From assembly GCA_002709225.1 (NCBI GenBank), contig PAQH01000156.1, forward strand, positions 1 through 38,979: DNA of 38,979 nt, read 5' to 3'. Each line of letters begins with the position of its first letter. The first letter of the stretch is position 1. Source of the DNA: Planctomycetaceae bacterium. Its GTDB lineage: Bacteria > Planctomycetota > Planctomycetia > Pirellulales > Pirellulaceae. The translations under genes were made by a program, and so were the position numbers. The notes beneath the pieces are model-generated. The model was not told the DNA's origin, ran no database searches, and saw nothing but the letters and a program-made list of their open reading frames with translations. Below, in pieces: positions 17,510 to 25,172 of this stretch.

Positions 17510-18451
17510 ATGCACACGATCCCACGCCGCACCCTCGGCCGTACCGGCTTGTTGATTTCCGAACTAGGTTTTGGAGGTGTTGAGATAGGGCAGGAATACG
17601 GGATCCGCGTCCAAGGCCAGGCCAATCTTCCGCCGCGGGACGTGGCCGTGGAAATTGTACGCAGGGCGTTAAGCATGGGAGTTAACGTGATTGACACGGC
17701 GCGCGGCTACGGCGACAGCGAGCGTATTGTCGGTGCGGCCATCGCCGGACGACGCGACGATATCATCCTGATGACAAAAGTCTCCTGTGGGCCGCAGCAC
17801 CAACACGCGACAGACCTCCGGTCCGCCGTCAAGCATTCTTTGGAAACCAGCCTGGAGATGTTGGACAGTCCCTGGGTCGACGTCCTTTCGGTCCACTCCG
17901 CTTCGGCTGAGGTGCTGGAGAGGGGAGAGTTTGTCGATGCGCTGGAACATGCCCGCGCCGCCGGCTACGCGCGCTATCTCGGGGCCACCGTGTACAGCGA
18001 AGCAGAAGCATTAGCCGCTTTACATGACCCCCGCATTGATGTTTTACAGATCGCTTACAGTTTACTCGACCCTTCGATGGCCGATCGTGTAATCCCGTTG
18101 GCCGCAGAACACGGTGTCGGAATCGTCGCCAGATCCGTTCTCCACCGTGGCGTTCTCACACCGAAGGGCGCCGGCGGGTCGACCGAGGAACAACGACTCC
18201 ACGCGCACGCCTCAACGTATCGTTATCTTTTCGATGAGGAGACAACGACGCTCCCCCAGGTGGCCGTCCGTTTCGTCCTCTCCGAGCCACGCGTTAGCTG
18301 CGCCTTGTTGGGCATGGATACGCTATCCCAAGTGGAAGCGAACCTGGCGAGTCGGCCACGGGCGCCATACCGTGACGAACAACTCGCCAGGGCGTCCAGC
18401 GCTCGCCCCTCGGACCCCTGGGCAATCCTGCCGAGCGCTGCCCCCCGGTGA
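17510..18451 (+). CDS. Aldo/keto reductase
   Basis: A 313-residue NAD(P)H-dependent aldo/keto reductase with a TIM-barrel fold. The catalytic tetrad is visible: D62 and Y67 in IDTARGYGDSE, K90 in LMTKVS, and H129 in LSVHSAS. The start MHTIPRRTLGRTGLLISELGFGG is typical of the family. It reduces carbonyl compounds or oxidises sugars or alcohols in the cytoplasm; the substrate is unknown. It sits alone on the plus strand, divergent from the LRR lipoprotein and convergent with the arrestin-like gene. The ATG at 17510 has no clear Shine-Dalgarno; a GGAG lies about 18 bases upstream, too far for normal use. Confidence 0.93.
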   Translation: MHTIPRRTLGRTGLLISELGFGGVEIGQEYGIRVQGQANLPPRDVAVEIVRRALSMGVNVIDTARGYGDSERIVGAAIAGRRDDIILMTKVSCGPQHQHATDLRSAVKHSLETSLEMLDSPWVDVLSVHSASAEVLERGEFVDALEHARAAGYARYLGATVYSEAEALAALHDPRIDVLQIAYSLLDPSMADRVIPLAAEHGVGIVARSVLHRGVLTPKGAGGSTEEQRLHAHASTYRYLFDEETTTLPQVAVRFVLSEPRVSCALLGMDTLSQVEANLASRPRAPYRDEQLARASSARPSDPWAILPSAAPR

Positions 18452-18558
18452 AATGCCAGCCACCACTGGTGCGCCGAACAGATTTGCATACACCCATCGG
18501 CAGGTGGGCCGCACCTCGCTCGGCATCGGTGCCCGTCGCGGGTTTCGAAGGCGCGAGG

Positions 18559-19113
18559 TTAAAAATGGTGCGTCGTATCGAGGTCGATCCCTGCCAGCTC
18601 CATATTGGCAGTTAACTTCCACTGCAAACGGCTGGCACTGCGTACCCAGCTTCTCCGCCCACGTACTTCACCGCTGGAGCGGGAACGCCGCGCCCTGGAC
18701 CCCTCTGCCTGGGGGAGCGTCGCAGGAAGCGGTAACTCGAATGGCACCTCCTGCTCTTGGCCCGCCACAAGTTGCATCGCCTCAGTAATCGTGAGTGTCT
18801 GGGAGTGACACTCGCGCGATTGGCTGCGTGTCTCCTCGTATCCCTCGGAATCGTACCTGACCTCATCCCACGTTTCTCGGCACACGAGTACAAGGGTGAT
18901 ACGTTCTGCGGTAAGGTCCTGACGCGGATCGATCCTTACGACACCGGCAATTGTTCCCCCGGCCCGAATCTCAGACTGGTGCAGTGAGATCGTCAGGCTT
19001 CCCTTGCGCGTTTTAAGGAGATGTGTGACGCCGAGCGTCAACCCCAAAAGCAACAGCCCAACGATCCCCACGACACCGCCAATTTGGCGAGATCTATACG
19101 AGCGCCAATGCAT
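18559..19113 (-). CDS. Membrane-anchored arrestin-like protein
   Basis: A 184-residue protein with a short basic start (MHWRSYRSRQ), one strong membrane helix at about 11-33 (VVGIVGLLLLGLTLGVTHLL), and an outer domain. The domain opens LTISLHQSEIRAGGTIAGVVRI, which resembles the beta-sandwich start of arrestin/SpoOM-like proteins, and ends LQWKLTANMELAGIDLDT, also arrestin-like. Function is not known for bacterial members of this sort. An Arg/Ser-rich stretch (GSRARRSRSSGEVRGRRS) sits in the middle. AGGAG seven bases before the ATG at 19113 decides the start. A TATACT box and a 27-base dyad lie upstream, so it may be individually regulated. It converges with the aldo/keto reductase. Confidence 0.7.
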   Translation of the reverse strand: MHWRSYRSRQIGGVVGIVGLLLLGLTLGVTHLLKTRKGSLTISLHQSEIRAGGTIAGVVRIDPRQDLTAERITLVLVCRETWDEVRYDSEGYEETRSQSRECHSQTLTITEAMQLVAGQEQEVPFELPLPATLPQAEGSRARRSRSSGEVRGRRSWVRSASRLQWKLTANMELAGIDLDTTHHF

Positions 19114-19156
19114 GGTTGTCTCCTGTGGCACGGCCTTATGACGTGTGTTGGCGGCC

Positions 19157-19162
19157 AGTATA
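19157..19162 (-). promoter_or_regulatory. Possible -10 box for the arrestin-like gene
   Basis: On the minus strand, 19162-19157 reads TATACT (five of six to consensus), about 44 bases before the ATG at 19113, giving a short normal leader. No good -35 is found at the 17-base distance. That would fit a promoter helped by an activator at the dyad 19186-19212, which lies about where the -35 region and further upstream would be. This is a sequence reading only. Confidence 0.4.
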
Positions 19163-19185
19163 GCTGCGGGGAAGCTGTCGCGCGC

Positions 19186-19212
19186 TGTGTAAATCTTGAC
19201 GAAATTTACACA
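19186..19212. promoter_or_regulatory. Operator-like inverted repeat
   Basis: A perfect 9-base inverted repeat, TGTGTAAAT (19186-19194) and ATTTACACA (19204-19212), with a 9-base spacer CTTGACGAA. It lies in the 278-base divergent region between the arrestin-like gene (minus) and the BamE-like lipoprotein (plus), just upstream of the TATACT box. The AT-rich arms stand out from the GC-rich surroundings. Geometry and place suit a dimeric transcription regulator; the regulator is not identifiable here. Confidence 0.45.
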
Positions 19213-19391
19213 CCTCACTTCGGGCCCTCAGCGCTCCGCACAGCGCACCCACACTTCGCATTTGAGCGCACCCCCACCAGCCGGTCCTGAGGGTAAAGGT
19301 CCAGGGCGCAAAACGACCTTTACGCCCACCAGTCGATGCGGTATTGTCCGCCGCCACTGGCAGTTTTCCGCCCCGCGCGCACTGGTGCCCT

Positions 19392-19934
19392 ATGCCTCGC
19401 CTCGCCTTATTGGCTCTCGTCCTCATCTGCAGTATGGGGACCAGCGGATGTTCCGTCATGATGGCGGCTCGCGCCCCCGACAAGAAGGACCTGTCCGTAC
19501 TATCGCTGGGAGTCTCTCGGGCGCAGGTAATCGCAGAATTGGGGCCACCCGTGCATCAGTCCAGCGACGAACTGGGGGATCGAGACGTGTTTTCATTTCA
19601 GCAGGGCTATTCGCTACCAGCACGTGTAGGGCGCGCCACCGTACATGCGGTGGGAGATGTCGTGACGCTCGGCCTCTGGGAGGTCGTCAGTACCCCTCTG
19701 GAAAGCTCTCTAACTGGGGAAGGCGTGCAGGCCGAGGTGCGTTACGATCGGGATCAATATGTGCGGCGTGTCGAATATTTCTCCGGCGCCCACCTCGCTC
19801 AAGGCGGACTGACGCTAGCGCCCTGGATGCGTGGCGCAGACACCCAACAAACCGGAGTATTGGAACGCGGCGATACGGAACCGGAACCTAGTTACTACGA
19901 CGAAGTCATCAGCGAGCTACCCAGCGATTCCTAA
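19392..19934 (+). CDS. BamE/SmpA-like lipoprotein
   Basis: A 180-residue lipoprotein. The signal MPRLALLALVLICSMG ends in a lipobox-like TSGC. The segment LSLGVSRAQVIAELGPPVHQ has the pattern of the SmpA/OmlA (BamE) fold, where a short helix-turn-helix motif with a GxP turn precedes beta strands. A hydrophobic patch at about 85-110 (VGRATVHAVGDVVTLGLWEVV) resembles small glycine-zipper lipoproteins. It is probably attached to the inner face of the outer membrane; no function beyond that can be stated. The ATG at 19392 is chosen over the upstream 19344 because only it starts a signal peptide. No Shine-Dalgarno is seen. Confidence 0.75.
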   Translation: MPRLALLALVLICSMGTSGCSVMMAARAPDKKDLSVLSLGVSRAQVIAELGPPVHQSSDELGDRDVFSFQQGYSLPARVGRATVHAVGDVVTLGLWEVVSTPLESSLTGEGVQAEVRYDRDQYVRRVEYFSGAHLAQGGLTLAPWMRGADTQQTGVLERGDTEPEPSYYDEVISELPSDS

Positions 19935-20097
19935 AATCGATGGTACACCCATCATGCGGGTACGCCCCTCTCAGGCGGATCCGTCCAGTTGATTGCGCGG
20001 TAGTCCACCTCGGCGCATTGCAGCGGGACGCGTCTTGCAGTTAACTGGGGGCACGCTTCCACTCGGTTCAACCTCAAGCAGAAGGAACGTGTTGCCC

Positions 20098-21390
20098 ATG
20101 CGCTATTCACGCCGTCAGATCATGTCGCTAGTACCAGGAGCGGTCGTCTTGGGCAGCCAGGCCTATGGAGCCGCACCTCGCCGACCGCGGCTGGCCGCAT
20201 TGACGACGATCTATTTCAAATATTCACATTCCCAACACATCGTAGACCGTTTCCTCGAGGGTTACGGTTGGGAAGGCAAACACCACCAGCCTAATTTCGA
20301 TGTCGTATCCTTGTATGTGGAACAGGTCGGCAAGAACGACTTGAGCCGTGAACGCGTGAAACGCTACCCGCAAATGAAACTGTATCCCACGATCGCGGAC
20401 GCGTTAACACAAGGAGGTTCTGAATTAGCGGTTGATGGCGTCCTGCTAATCGGGGAACACGGTGATTATCCCATCAATGAGAAGGGCCAGAAACTCTATC
20501 CGCGTTATGAATATTTCGAACAGGTTGTCGACGTGTTTCGCAAAAGCGGGCGCACCGCGCCGGTGTTTAGCGACAAACATCTCTCCTGGAACTGGGACTG
20601 GGCGAAGAAGATGGTAGCGACGTCACGTGAGCTTGGGTTTGGCTTCATGGCGGGCTCGTCACTACCTGTCTCACGGCGCCTCCCCTCCCGCGAGCTCCCC
20701 CAGGATGCCGTGGTCACTGAGGCGGTGGCCGTGGCGGATGGGGGCATCGACGGTGGCGACATCCACATCATTGAGGCGATGCAGTCGATCCTGGAAAGAA
20801 GGCGCGGTGGAGAAACCGGCATTCGCGCCGTCGAAGCGATGCGCGGCGATCGGTTTTGGCGTGGGTTGAAAGCGGGCACTTGGAAAGACGGTGGCTGGGA
20901 TCGGGAATTGATGCGATCTGCGTTATCGCGCTGTGACACCATCAATCCAGTTCGTTCGGGATATGGAGTCGTCTTTCCCAATCTTGATGACATGCGGCGA
21001 CTGGCTCCCGAATCGTACGCCTATCGCTTCGAATATGCCGACGGTTTGAAAGCCACGGTGGTGCAGTTTCAGGGAAGGCGAGGAGAGAAAAACACCGGAA
21101 TCGTGGGTGACCGGACCATTGCCGCCAGGCTGCAGGGTGGTGACATCTTTTCCCTGCTCTTTTATTTGCCGTACTATTCAATGCGGAACTTCTTCAACCC
21201 ACAGGTGCACCATATAGAAACCCTCTTTAAGACCAATCAGTCACCGTACCCCGTCGAGCGAACGTTACTGACTACGGGCATGACCGCGGCCGGCATCGAA
21301 TCGCTCTTTCAGGGGCAAAAACGGCTGGAAACTCCCCACTTGGCTGTGCGATATCAACCCACCCGTGAATCAACCTTTTGGCGCAGCTGA
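20098..21390 (+). CDS. Conserved Tat-exported planctomycete protein of unknown function
   Basis: A 430-residue protein. The N-terminus has a twin-Arg motif (YSRRQIMSLVPG) and a hydrophobic stretch ending near YGAAP, so Tat export is likely. The first part (LAALTTIYFKYSHSQHIVDRF, then DGVLLIGEHGDYP) has alternating strands and helices resembling the Rossmann region of Gfo/Idh/MocA proteins but without a clear GxGxxG. His-rich positions and SDKHLSWNWDWA could bind metal or ligand. From memory this is a family widespread in planctomycetes and verrucomicrobia with no assigned reaction. The ATG at 20098 is chosen with GAAGGAA about ten bases upstream. It lies 163 bases after the lipoprotein gene and converges with the SGNH esterase gene. 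Confidence 0.8.
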   Translation: MRYSRRQIMSLVPGAVVLGSQAYGAAPRRPRLAALTTIYFKYSHSQHIVDRFLEGYGWEGKHHQPNFDVVSLYVEQVGKNDLSRERVKRYPQMKLYPTIADALTQGGSELAVDGVLLIGEHGDYPINEKGQKLYPRYEYFEQVVDVFRKSGRTAPVFSDKHLSWNWDWAKKMVATSRELGFGFMAGSSLPVSRRLPSRELPQDAVVTEAVAVADGGIDGGDIHIIEAMQSILERRRGGETGIRAVEAMRGDRFWRGLKAGTWKDGGWDRELMRSALSRCDTINPVRSGYGVVFPNLDDMRRLAPESYAYRFEYADGLKATVVQFQGRRGEKNTGIVGDRTIAARLQGGDIFSLLFYLPYYSMRNFFNPQVHHIETLFKTNQSPYPVERTLLTTGMTAAGIESLFQGQKRLETPHLAVRYQPTRESTFWRS

Positions 21391-21397
21391 CGGATTT

Positions 21398-21412
21398 CCC
21401 GGCCCGGCCGGG
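21398..21412. terminator. GC-rich hairpin between convergent genes
   Basis: CCCGGC-CCG-GCCGGG forms a 6-base-pair stem with a 3-base loop in the 71-base gap between the ends of the convergent genes at 20098-21390 and 21462-22499. It could slow or stop transcription from either side. There is no U-tract on either strand, so classical intrinsic termination is uncertain. Confidence 0.3.
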
Positions 21413-21461
21413 CACAGGCATCCGATGACGATTGGTTTCGCAGCGGAATTTCGCGACATTT

Positions 21462-22499
21462 TCACGGTGTGGCATTAACCCAAGCGGTCAGCACCTGGGT
21501 CCAGAGGGCATAGCCGTCTGGGCTGAGGTGCAATCCGTCGCGCACGAACAAGTGTTCTTGCGGCCGCCCGTCGTCGCCCAACATGGCCGACGCGATGTCC
21601 AAAAAATCGAGCCTCGCATGCGCTGCGGCGTGTTGCTGGATTTGTTGATTCACGATCTTCATCTGCGGCCACATATTCCAACGCGCCAGGCTCGGCTTGA
21701 TCGCGATAAATCCGATCGTCGCCTCGGGCAACACCGCATGGATGGTCGCTACAAAGAGCTTGTAGTCTGCGAACACCCGCTCGGGCGTTTTGCCGCGGGC
21801 AATGTCATTATCCCCGGCGTAGAGTGCGACGCGCCGCGGTCGGTACGGTGTGACGATCCGATGCGCATAAGCAACACTATCAATAATGTCCGATCCACCG
21901 AAGCCACGGCGTGTTGTGGTTGCCTGCGGGAAATCATCCGCTAGTGTTTTCCAACCGACGATGCTCGAACTGCCCACAAACACCACTCCGTTGAAGGGAG
22001 GCGGCGTATCAAGATCGGCGTTTTCAAATACCTCGATCGCGGATTCCCACACATTGTAGGCCGACGTATGGACGTGAGACACTTTCCATTGCCCCAGCTC
22101 TTTTGCCCAGACGATCGTGCGCCGCCGCGGCGCGATCCTCACCCCGGGAACGATCGCGGCGGTCGCCCCCATCAGCTCCGTGACTACGGCGACGTCGCCG
22201 CGCAGTGTCAATCGGCGACTGATGATCCGAACGGGCTCCAGTCGCTCCCGTCCCGCAGCGGCCCGTTGGCGCGCGATGACCGCCAGGTGATAGAGCAACG
22301 ACCGATCGTCCCGGCCGGCAACGTCGTAGTACGTGGCGCCGTCGGCGATCAACTTCCGCGCCGCCACCAAGTCACCACGATTGCGAGCCAATTCGAACCG
22401 CGCACTCAAATCTCGGACAACCGCGCGTTCATCGCCGGTCGCCAGGTTGTCGAGCCAGGCGAGGCCACCGAGCGTTATTAACAACGTTACTCGCAGCAT
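21462..22499 (-). CDS. SGNH/GDSL esterase with N-terminal NTF2-like domain
   Basis: A 345-residue exported protein. A signal peptide covers about residues 1-22. Residues 24-150 look like a SnoaL/NTF2-like (DUF4440-type) domain, with an ARNRGDLVAARKLIADGATYYD opening and KELGQWKVSHVHTS at its end. The C-terminal SGNH domain has block I FVGSSSIVGW (nucleophile S178), block II RRGFGGSDI, block III YAGDND with N231, and block V DGLHLS giving D321 and H324. SGNH enzymes remove acyl or acetyl groups from sugars and lipids. The NTF2-like front domain is not usual and may bind the substrate or another protein. The ATG at 22499 was chosen because the upstream extension to 22568 lacks signal character. 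It lies 216 bases downstream of the cold-shock gene. Confidence 0.85.
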   Translation of the reverse strand: MLRVTLLITLGGLAWLDNLATGDERAVVRDLSARFELARNRGDLVAARKLIADGATYYDVAGRDDRSLLYHLAVIARQRAAAGRERLEPVRIISRRLTLRGDVAVVTELMGATAAIVPGVRIAPRRRTIVWAKELGQWKVSHVHTSAYNVWESAIEVFENADLDTPPPFNGVVFVGSSSIVGWKTLADDFPQATTTRRGFGGSDIIDSVAYAHRIVTPYRPRRVALYAGDNDIARGKTPERVFADYKLFVATIHAVLPEATIGFIAIKPSLARWNMWPQMKIVNQQIQQHAAAHARLDFLDIASAMLGDDGRPQEHLFVRDGLHLSPDGYALWTQVLTAWVNATP

Positions 22500-22649
22500 G
22501 GCAACACCGCCGAGTTGCGCTGACGGATGTTCCGGGCCGAACAGATACGGCCGACTGGTACGGCGCACTGGGGGCGCTGTCGCAGATCGTAATCGGAGCG
22601 TGAGGTTGTCTAGAAATCCGACTCGGCGCCTGGTCCCTCGCTACCGCAT

Positions 22650-22689
22650 GGCTGCTGCCCCACAGTGCGCGGGGCCATTACAGGCAGCC
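22650..22689 (-). terminator. Branched hairpin downstream of the cold-shock gene
   Basis: On the minus strand, GGCTGC (22689-22684) pairs with GCAGCC (22655-22650), and inside it GCCCC (22675-22671) pairs with GGGGC (22661-22657). The result is an outer 6-bp and inner 5-bp stem with an asymmetric internal loop. It starts 27 bases after the stop of the cold-shock gene and could end that transcript or protect its 3' end. No U-run follows. Confidence 0.35.
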
Positions 22690-22715
22690 GCGAGAACGCG
22701 CCGACCAAACTTGAT

Positions 22716-22913
22716 CTAGACGGGCCGTACGTTCTCGGCTCGAGGACCTTTGGGGCCGGTACCTTCTTCGTACTCGACCGCCTGCCCTTCTTGCAATTCC
22801 TCAAATGTAGCTTCGACGACCGCGGAAAAGTGGAAGAAGATATCCCCACCATCCCGTGTAATGAACCCGAAACCTCTGTCGGCGACGATTTTCTTGATCG
22901 TTCCCTGTGGCAT
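22716..22913 (-). CDS. Cold-shock domain protein (Csp)
   Basis: A complete 65-residue cold-shock protein that binds single-stranded RNA and DNA and melts RNA secondary structure. RNP1 (RGFGFI, 13-18) and RNP2 (DIFFHF, 24-29) are intact, with the aromatic residues used for stacking on nucleotides. The ending GPKGPRAENVRPV is the standard Csp C-terminus. The start MPQGTIKKI is typical. The gene has a probable extended -10 promoter and a leader of about 138 bases with a perfect hairpin, as often found for csp genes controlled after transcription. It is likely monocistronic, since hairpins and 216 bases separate it from the SGNH gene. Confidence 0.97.
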   Translation of the reverse strand: MPQGTIKKIVADRGFGFITRDGGDIFFHFSAVVEATFEELQEGQAVEYEEGTGPKGPRAENVRPV

Positions 22914-22967
22914 AGATACGCATCCCGAGAAAAGAAAACAGAACAGACCTCTCAGCAGTTCGTTGAG

Positions 22968-22988
22968 GATAAGCGACTTTCGCTTATC
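22968..22988 (-). promoter_or_regulatory. Hairpin in the cold-shock gene leader
   Basis: GATAAGCG (22968-22975) and CGCTTATC (22981-22988) form a perfect 8-bp stem with a 5-base loop, about 55 bases before the csp start codon on the minus strand. Leaders of bacterial cold-shock genes often change fold with temperature and control mRNA stability and translation. The position suggests a similar role, or a Csp-binding autoregulatory site; both are inference. Confidence 0.5.
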
Positions 22989-23057
22989 ACGCCCCCGACC
23001 TCATTACGACGCGTTACCGCACCGCAGATCAACGCCAGGCCAACGAGTCAGGCGGGT

Positions 23058-23066
23058 AGTATAGCA
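23058..23066 (-). promoter_or_regulatory. Extended -10 promoter of the cold-shock gene
   Basis: On the minus strand, 23066-23058 reads TGCTATACT, which is TGn plus a five-of-six TATAAT match, an extended -10 element that can work without a strong -35. No good -35 is present 17 bases upstream. Transcription would start near 23051 and give a leader of roughly 138 bases. Confidence 0.5.
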
Positions 23067-23164
23067 CAGGTCTCCACGTTTGTTGCACCCCTGGACACGT
23101 TTCGGAGGCCCCGCCTGGGCCTCGCGCCCATTTCTAGGCAAGGCAGCGAACGCTGGGAACCCCT

Positions 23165-24013
23165 CTAGGGGCCCAGGGAGCGGATCCCTTGCGGAAGTTT
23201 CACGATCGTGTCAATCTCACCAGGCGTTAAGTTCCTGTCGAAGATGGCCAGGTCGTCGAGGTGGCCCACGTAGTTGATACCCAACATGATCGCTAGGCGT
23301 TCTGTCCCCCAAGTAAATTGTTGTGGTCGACGCAGCGTGCCCACCGTTATTCCGTTGAGAAATAGCGTAGCCACACCAGTTTTCCCCTGCTTGTTAAAGT
23401 CTGCGAAGGTCACCGCCACGTGGGTCCACGTATCCTGCCGAAAGGGAGGGTTTGGGACCCCAATCAGCGGTCGTTCGGTCTTCGGAATTTGCTCCCATTT
23501 ACGGTCTTGTGGGTTCCAGAATGGGTAATCCGAAAACACGCCAAGGCGGAACTGACGCGGTTTTTCCTTGGTGAAATCGACGAAGAAAGAAGAGCTGTTC
23601 CACTTCTTATCAGTAATTTGTAGAGGATCAACGAAACCATCCGGTAGCTGCGTATTGGGAGCCACCCGTAGCCACAGACAGAAGGTGCCACTGAACCCAC
23701 CTTCTCGTTGAGGAAGGTTGCCGGCACCTCGGTAGAAAAGCAGCTCCGTGGTCTTCCCTGTAAAATCAAGGCCGCCACCATAACGTCCACCCTGTGGGTC
23801 CAAACGCAACGCCGCACGCCCCAGCCCAGGACGAACCTTTTCGCGTTGTAGCGTCTGGGCAGTATACGCCCGCTTATCACCACCCGCTGTATCCGCGTCA
23901 GCGGTTTTGTCAAAGGAGACGTGGAATTGCAGCGCCCGCCGGATGCGCGGGTGAGATTCGCCAATCGAGGTGGCGGAAATGGAGCACAAGACACAGAACA
24001 GTGCGCAACGCAT
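23165..24013 (-). CDS. Secreted LamG/concanavalin A-like domain protein
   Basis: A 282-residue protein with a signal peptide (MRCALFCVLCSISATSIGES) and a single jelly-roll lectin-type domain. Typical LamG landmarks are LQFHVSFDKTADAD at the start, GTFCLWLRVAPN, DTWTHVAVTFADF, GVATLFLNGITVGTL and HLDDLAIFDRNLTPGEI at the end. Such domains bind glycans or serve as spacers in extracellular planctomycete proteins; no catalytic residues are apparent. The ATG at 24013 is chosen because GGAAAGG lies just upstream; the frame can be extended only to a TTG that overlaps this ribosome-binding site. It is probably transcribed alone. The upstream side faces the gene-poor region that carries the palindrome at 24099-24120. 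Confidence 0.85.
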   Translation of the reverse strand: MRCALFCVLCSISATSIGESHPRIRRALQFHVSFDKTADADTAGGDKRAYTAQTLQREKVRPGLGRAALRLDPQGGRYGGGLDFTGKTTELLFYRGAGNLPQREGGFSGTFCLWLRVAPNTQLPDGFVDPLQITDKKWNSSSFFVDFTKEKPRQFRLGVFSDYPFWNPQDRKWEQIPKTERPLIGVPNPPFRQDTWTHVAVTFADFNKQGKTGVATLFLNGITVGTLRRPQQFTWGTERLAIMLGINYVGHLDDLAIFDRNLTPGEIDTIVKLPQGIRSLGP

Positions 24014-24098
24014 AACAGGCCTTTCCTTCAAATCCTAGATGAGAGAAACCCAGTCGTCATGCATGCTTCTAACAGCGGATCGTGCCCCTCGCAAGAGC

Positions 24099-24120
24099 TG
24101 GCCGCCAGAGCTGGCGGCCA
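24099..24120. repeat. 22-base GC-rich palindrome
   Basis: TGGCCGCCAG and CTGGCGGCCA are perfect reverse complements separated by only two bases (AG). The site lies at about -90 relative to the ATG of the LamG gene and far from any 3' end on the plus strand. A two-base loop disfavours an RNA hairpin of full length, so a DNA-binding site or an extruding cruciform is more natural; a REP-like element is another option. Confidence 0.5.
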
Positions 24121-24738
24121 CGCCCAATTACCCCACTGAGGGCAAGGCGAGCGCCTCTGTACCGTACGCATCGGTTGCGCTTTGTCTCCACCCTGCTTTC
24201 GCTAAACTTCCCTCATCTCTCGAAGCCGTCTGTGTATTCCAGGGATCTTGCCCCAATGCGTCTGCGGCCCCGCCTTCCGCTTGCCCACGTTAGTTACGTA
24301 CGCGTTACCAACGAGTGCATCCGAGCAAATTAGGTGGAACCCCACCCAGGGTAACCGCGGAGGGACAAACCCGGTGAATTTGCTTCCCGCCGGTGTCCTT
24401 TCAGCCGTGACGCGGGCGTCGAACTAGCGTTTTTGACCGGTCCCTTTGTCCTGGGAACTGGCGCCGTTGTGAAGAATTTGGTGAAGATCGTAGCACGGCC
24501 TGATGCAAACCAGATGCTTGGCGCCGCGGGTTGTTTACACGAGCGTGTGGCCGTTACTCCGGGTCTCACCAACCGCCTGACGAGGACCACCGTTCTACAA
24601 CCGCCCAGCCAGTTGCAGGATTACGAGGTGTATTGCGGAGATGCCGGATCCCCCTCTGGCGGGAAGGACCGCCTAATGCTGGAGGCTGGAACGCTCCAAG
24701 GCATCCATTTTTCGACCACGCGCGAACCCGTTTTGCGA

Positions 24739-25086
24739 TCAGAGCCAAAGATGGTCTCCGATGACGGTGTTATCGATAGCTGGGAGTTCTTGTGGCAGCG
24801 TGATTTGCTTGTTCACCCACACGTTGATCAGCGCAAAGCCTCCGCCATTCACCGCCACAACGATGTCGTTCGGAGCCCAGTTTGGGTCGCTACGGAATAG
24901 ATTGTGGATTGTCGTGAGAACTGTGATGTTGAGTTCGTCTGTGCCCCTCCGCTCGCATCCCAACTGTCCCGCGATCTCGACCACGCCGCTAGCTGAACTA
25001 CGCCTAGCCCCGTGAAAGAGGACTCTACCACCCGTGTGTCGGACCGCAGCACAGTCTCTTCTTGGCGTTTCCGCCTGTTTCACCAT
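24739..25086 (-). CDS. Doubtful or degenerate ORF, faintly dockerin-like
   Basis: A 115-residue open frame with an ATG at 25086 and AAGG seven bases upstream. The first half is Arg/Gly-rich and not protein-like. The second half reads ELNITVLTTIHNLFRSD, then APNDIVVAVNGGG, then FALINVWVNK. This faintly recalls the paired dockerin-type repeats at the ends of planctomycete secreted proteins (NxTxLDxLxIINxLNR ... DVNGDGxVxxLDALxVINxLN), but the calcium-binding Asp residues are missing. It could be the decayed tail of such a gene or chance. No homologue was checked. The overlapping plus-strand frame 24433-24900 is no more convincing. Confidence 0.2.
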   Translation of the reverse strand: MVKQAETPRRDCAAVRHTGGRVLFHGARRSSASGVVEIAGQLGCERRGTDELNITVLTTIHNLFRSDPNWAPNDIVVAVNGGGFALINVWVNKQITLPQELPAIDNTVIGDHLWL

Positions 25087-25172
25087 CGCCGCGCCTTGAC
25101 ACTCGGCCGCGGGAATGAAATCTTGGGAGGTGGCTTGCGCCCGTTCGCTTACTTCTCGAAAGCATCGCGCCC

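Larger units (their letters stand above)
24014..25172. other. Gene-poor region of about 1.16 kb
   Basis: This is the only stretch over 300 bases without a confident gene. It holds a 22-base palindrome at 24099-24120, some 85 bases upstream of the LamG gene. There are several short open frames on both strands without recognisable similarity; the best is 24739-25086 (minus), listed separately. A 156-residue plus-strand frame at 24433-24900 starts with TTG, has no Shine-Dalgarno and no recognisable motif. No tRNA, transposase or repeat array was seen. It may be a decayed gene remnant or long regulatory DNA. Confidence 0.5.

Noticed and set aside
18114..18788. Plus-strand open frame of 224 residues
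   Set aside because: It overlaps the aldo/keto reductase in another frame and the arrestin-like gene in antisense; its composition is Arg/Pro-rich and not protein-like.
24433..24900. Plus-strand open frame of 156 residues in the gene-poor region
   Set aside because: TTG start, no Shine-Dalgarno, no recognisable domain, overlaps another doubtful frame in antisense.
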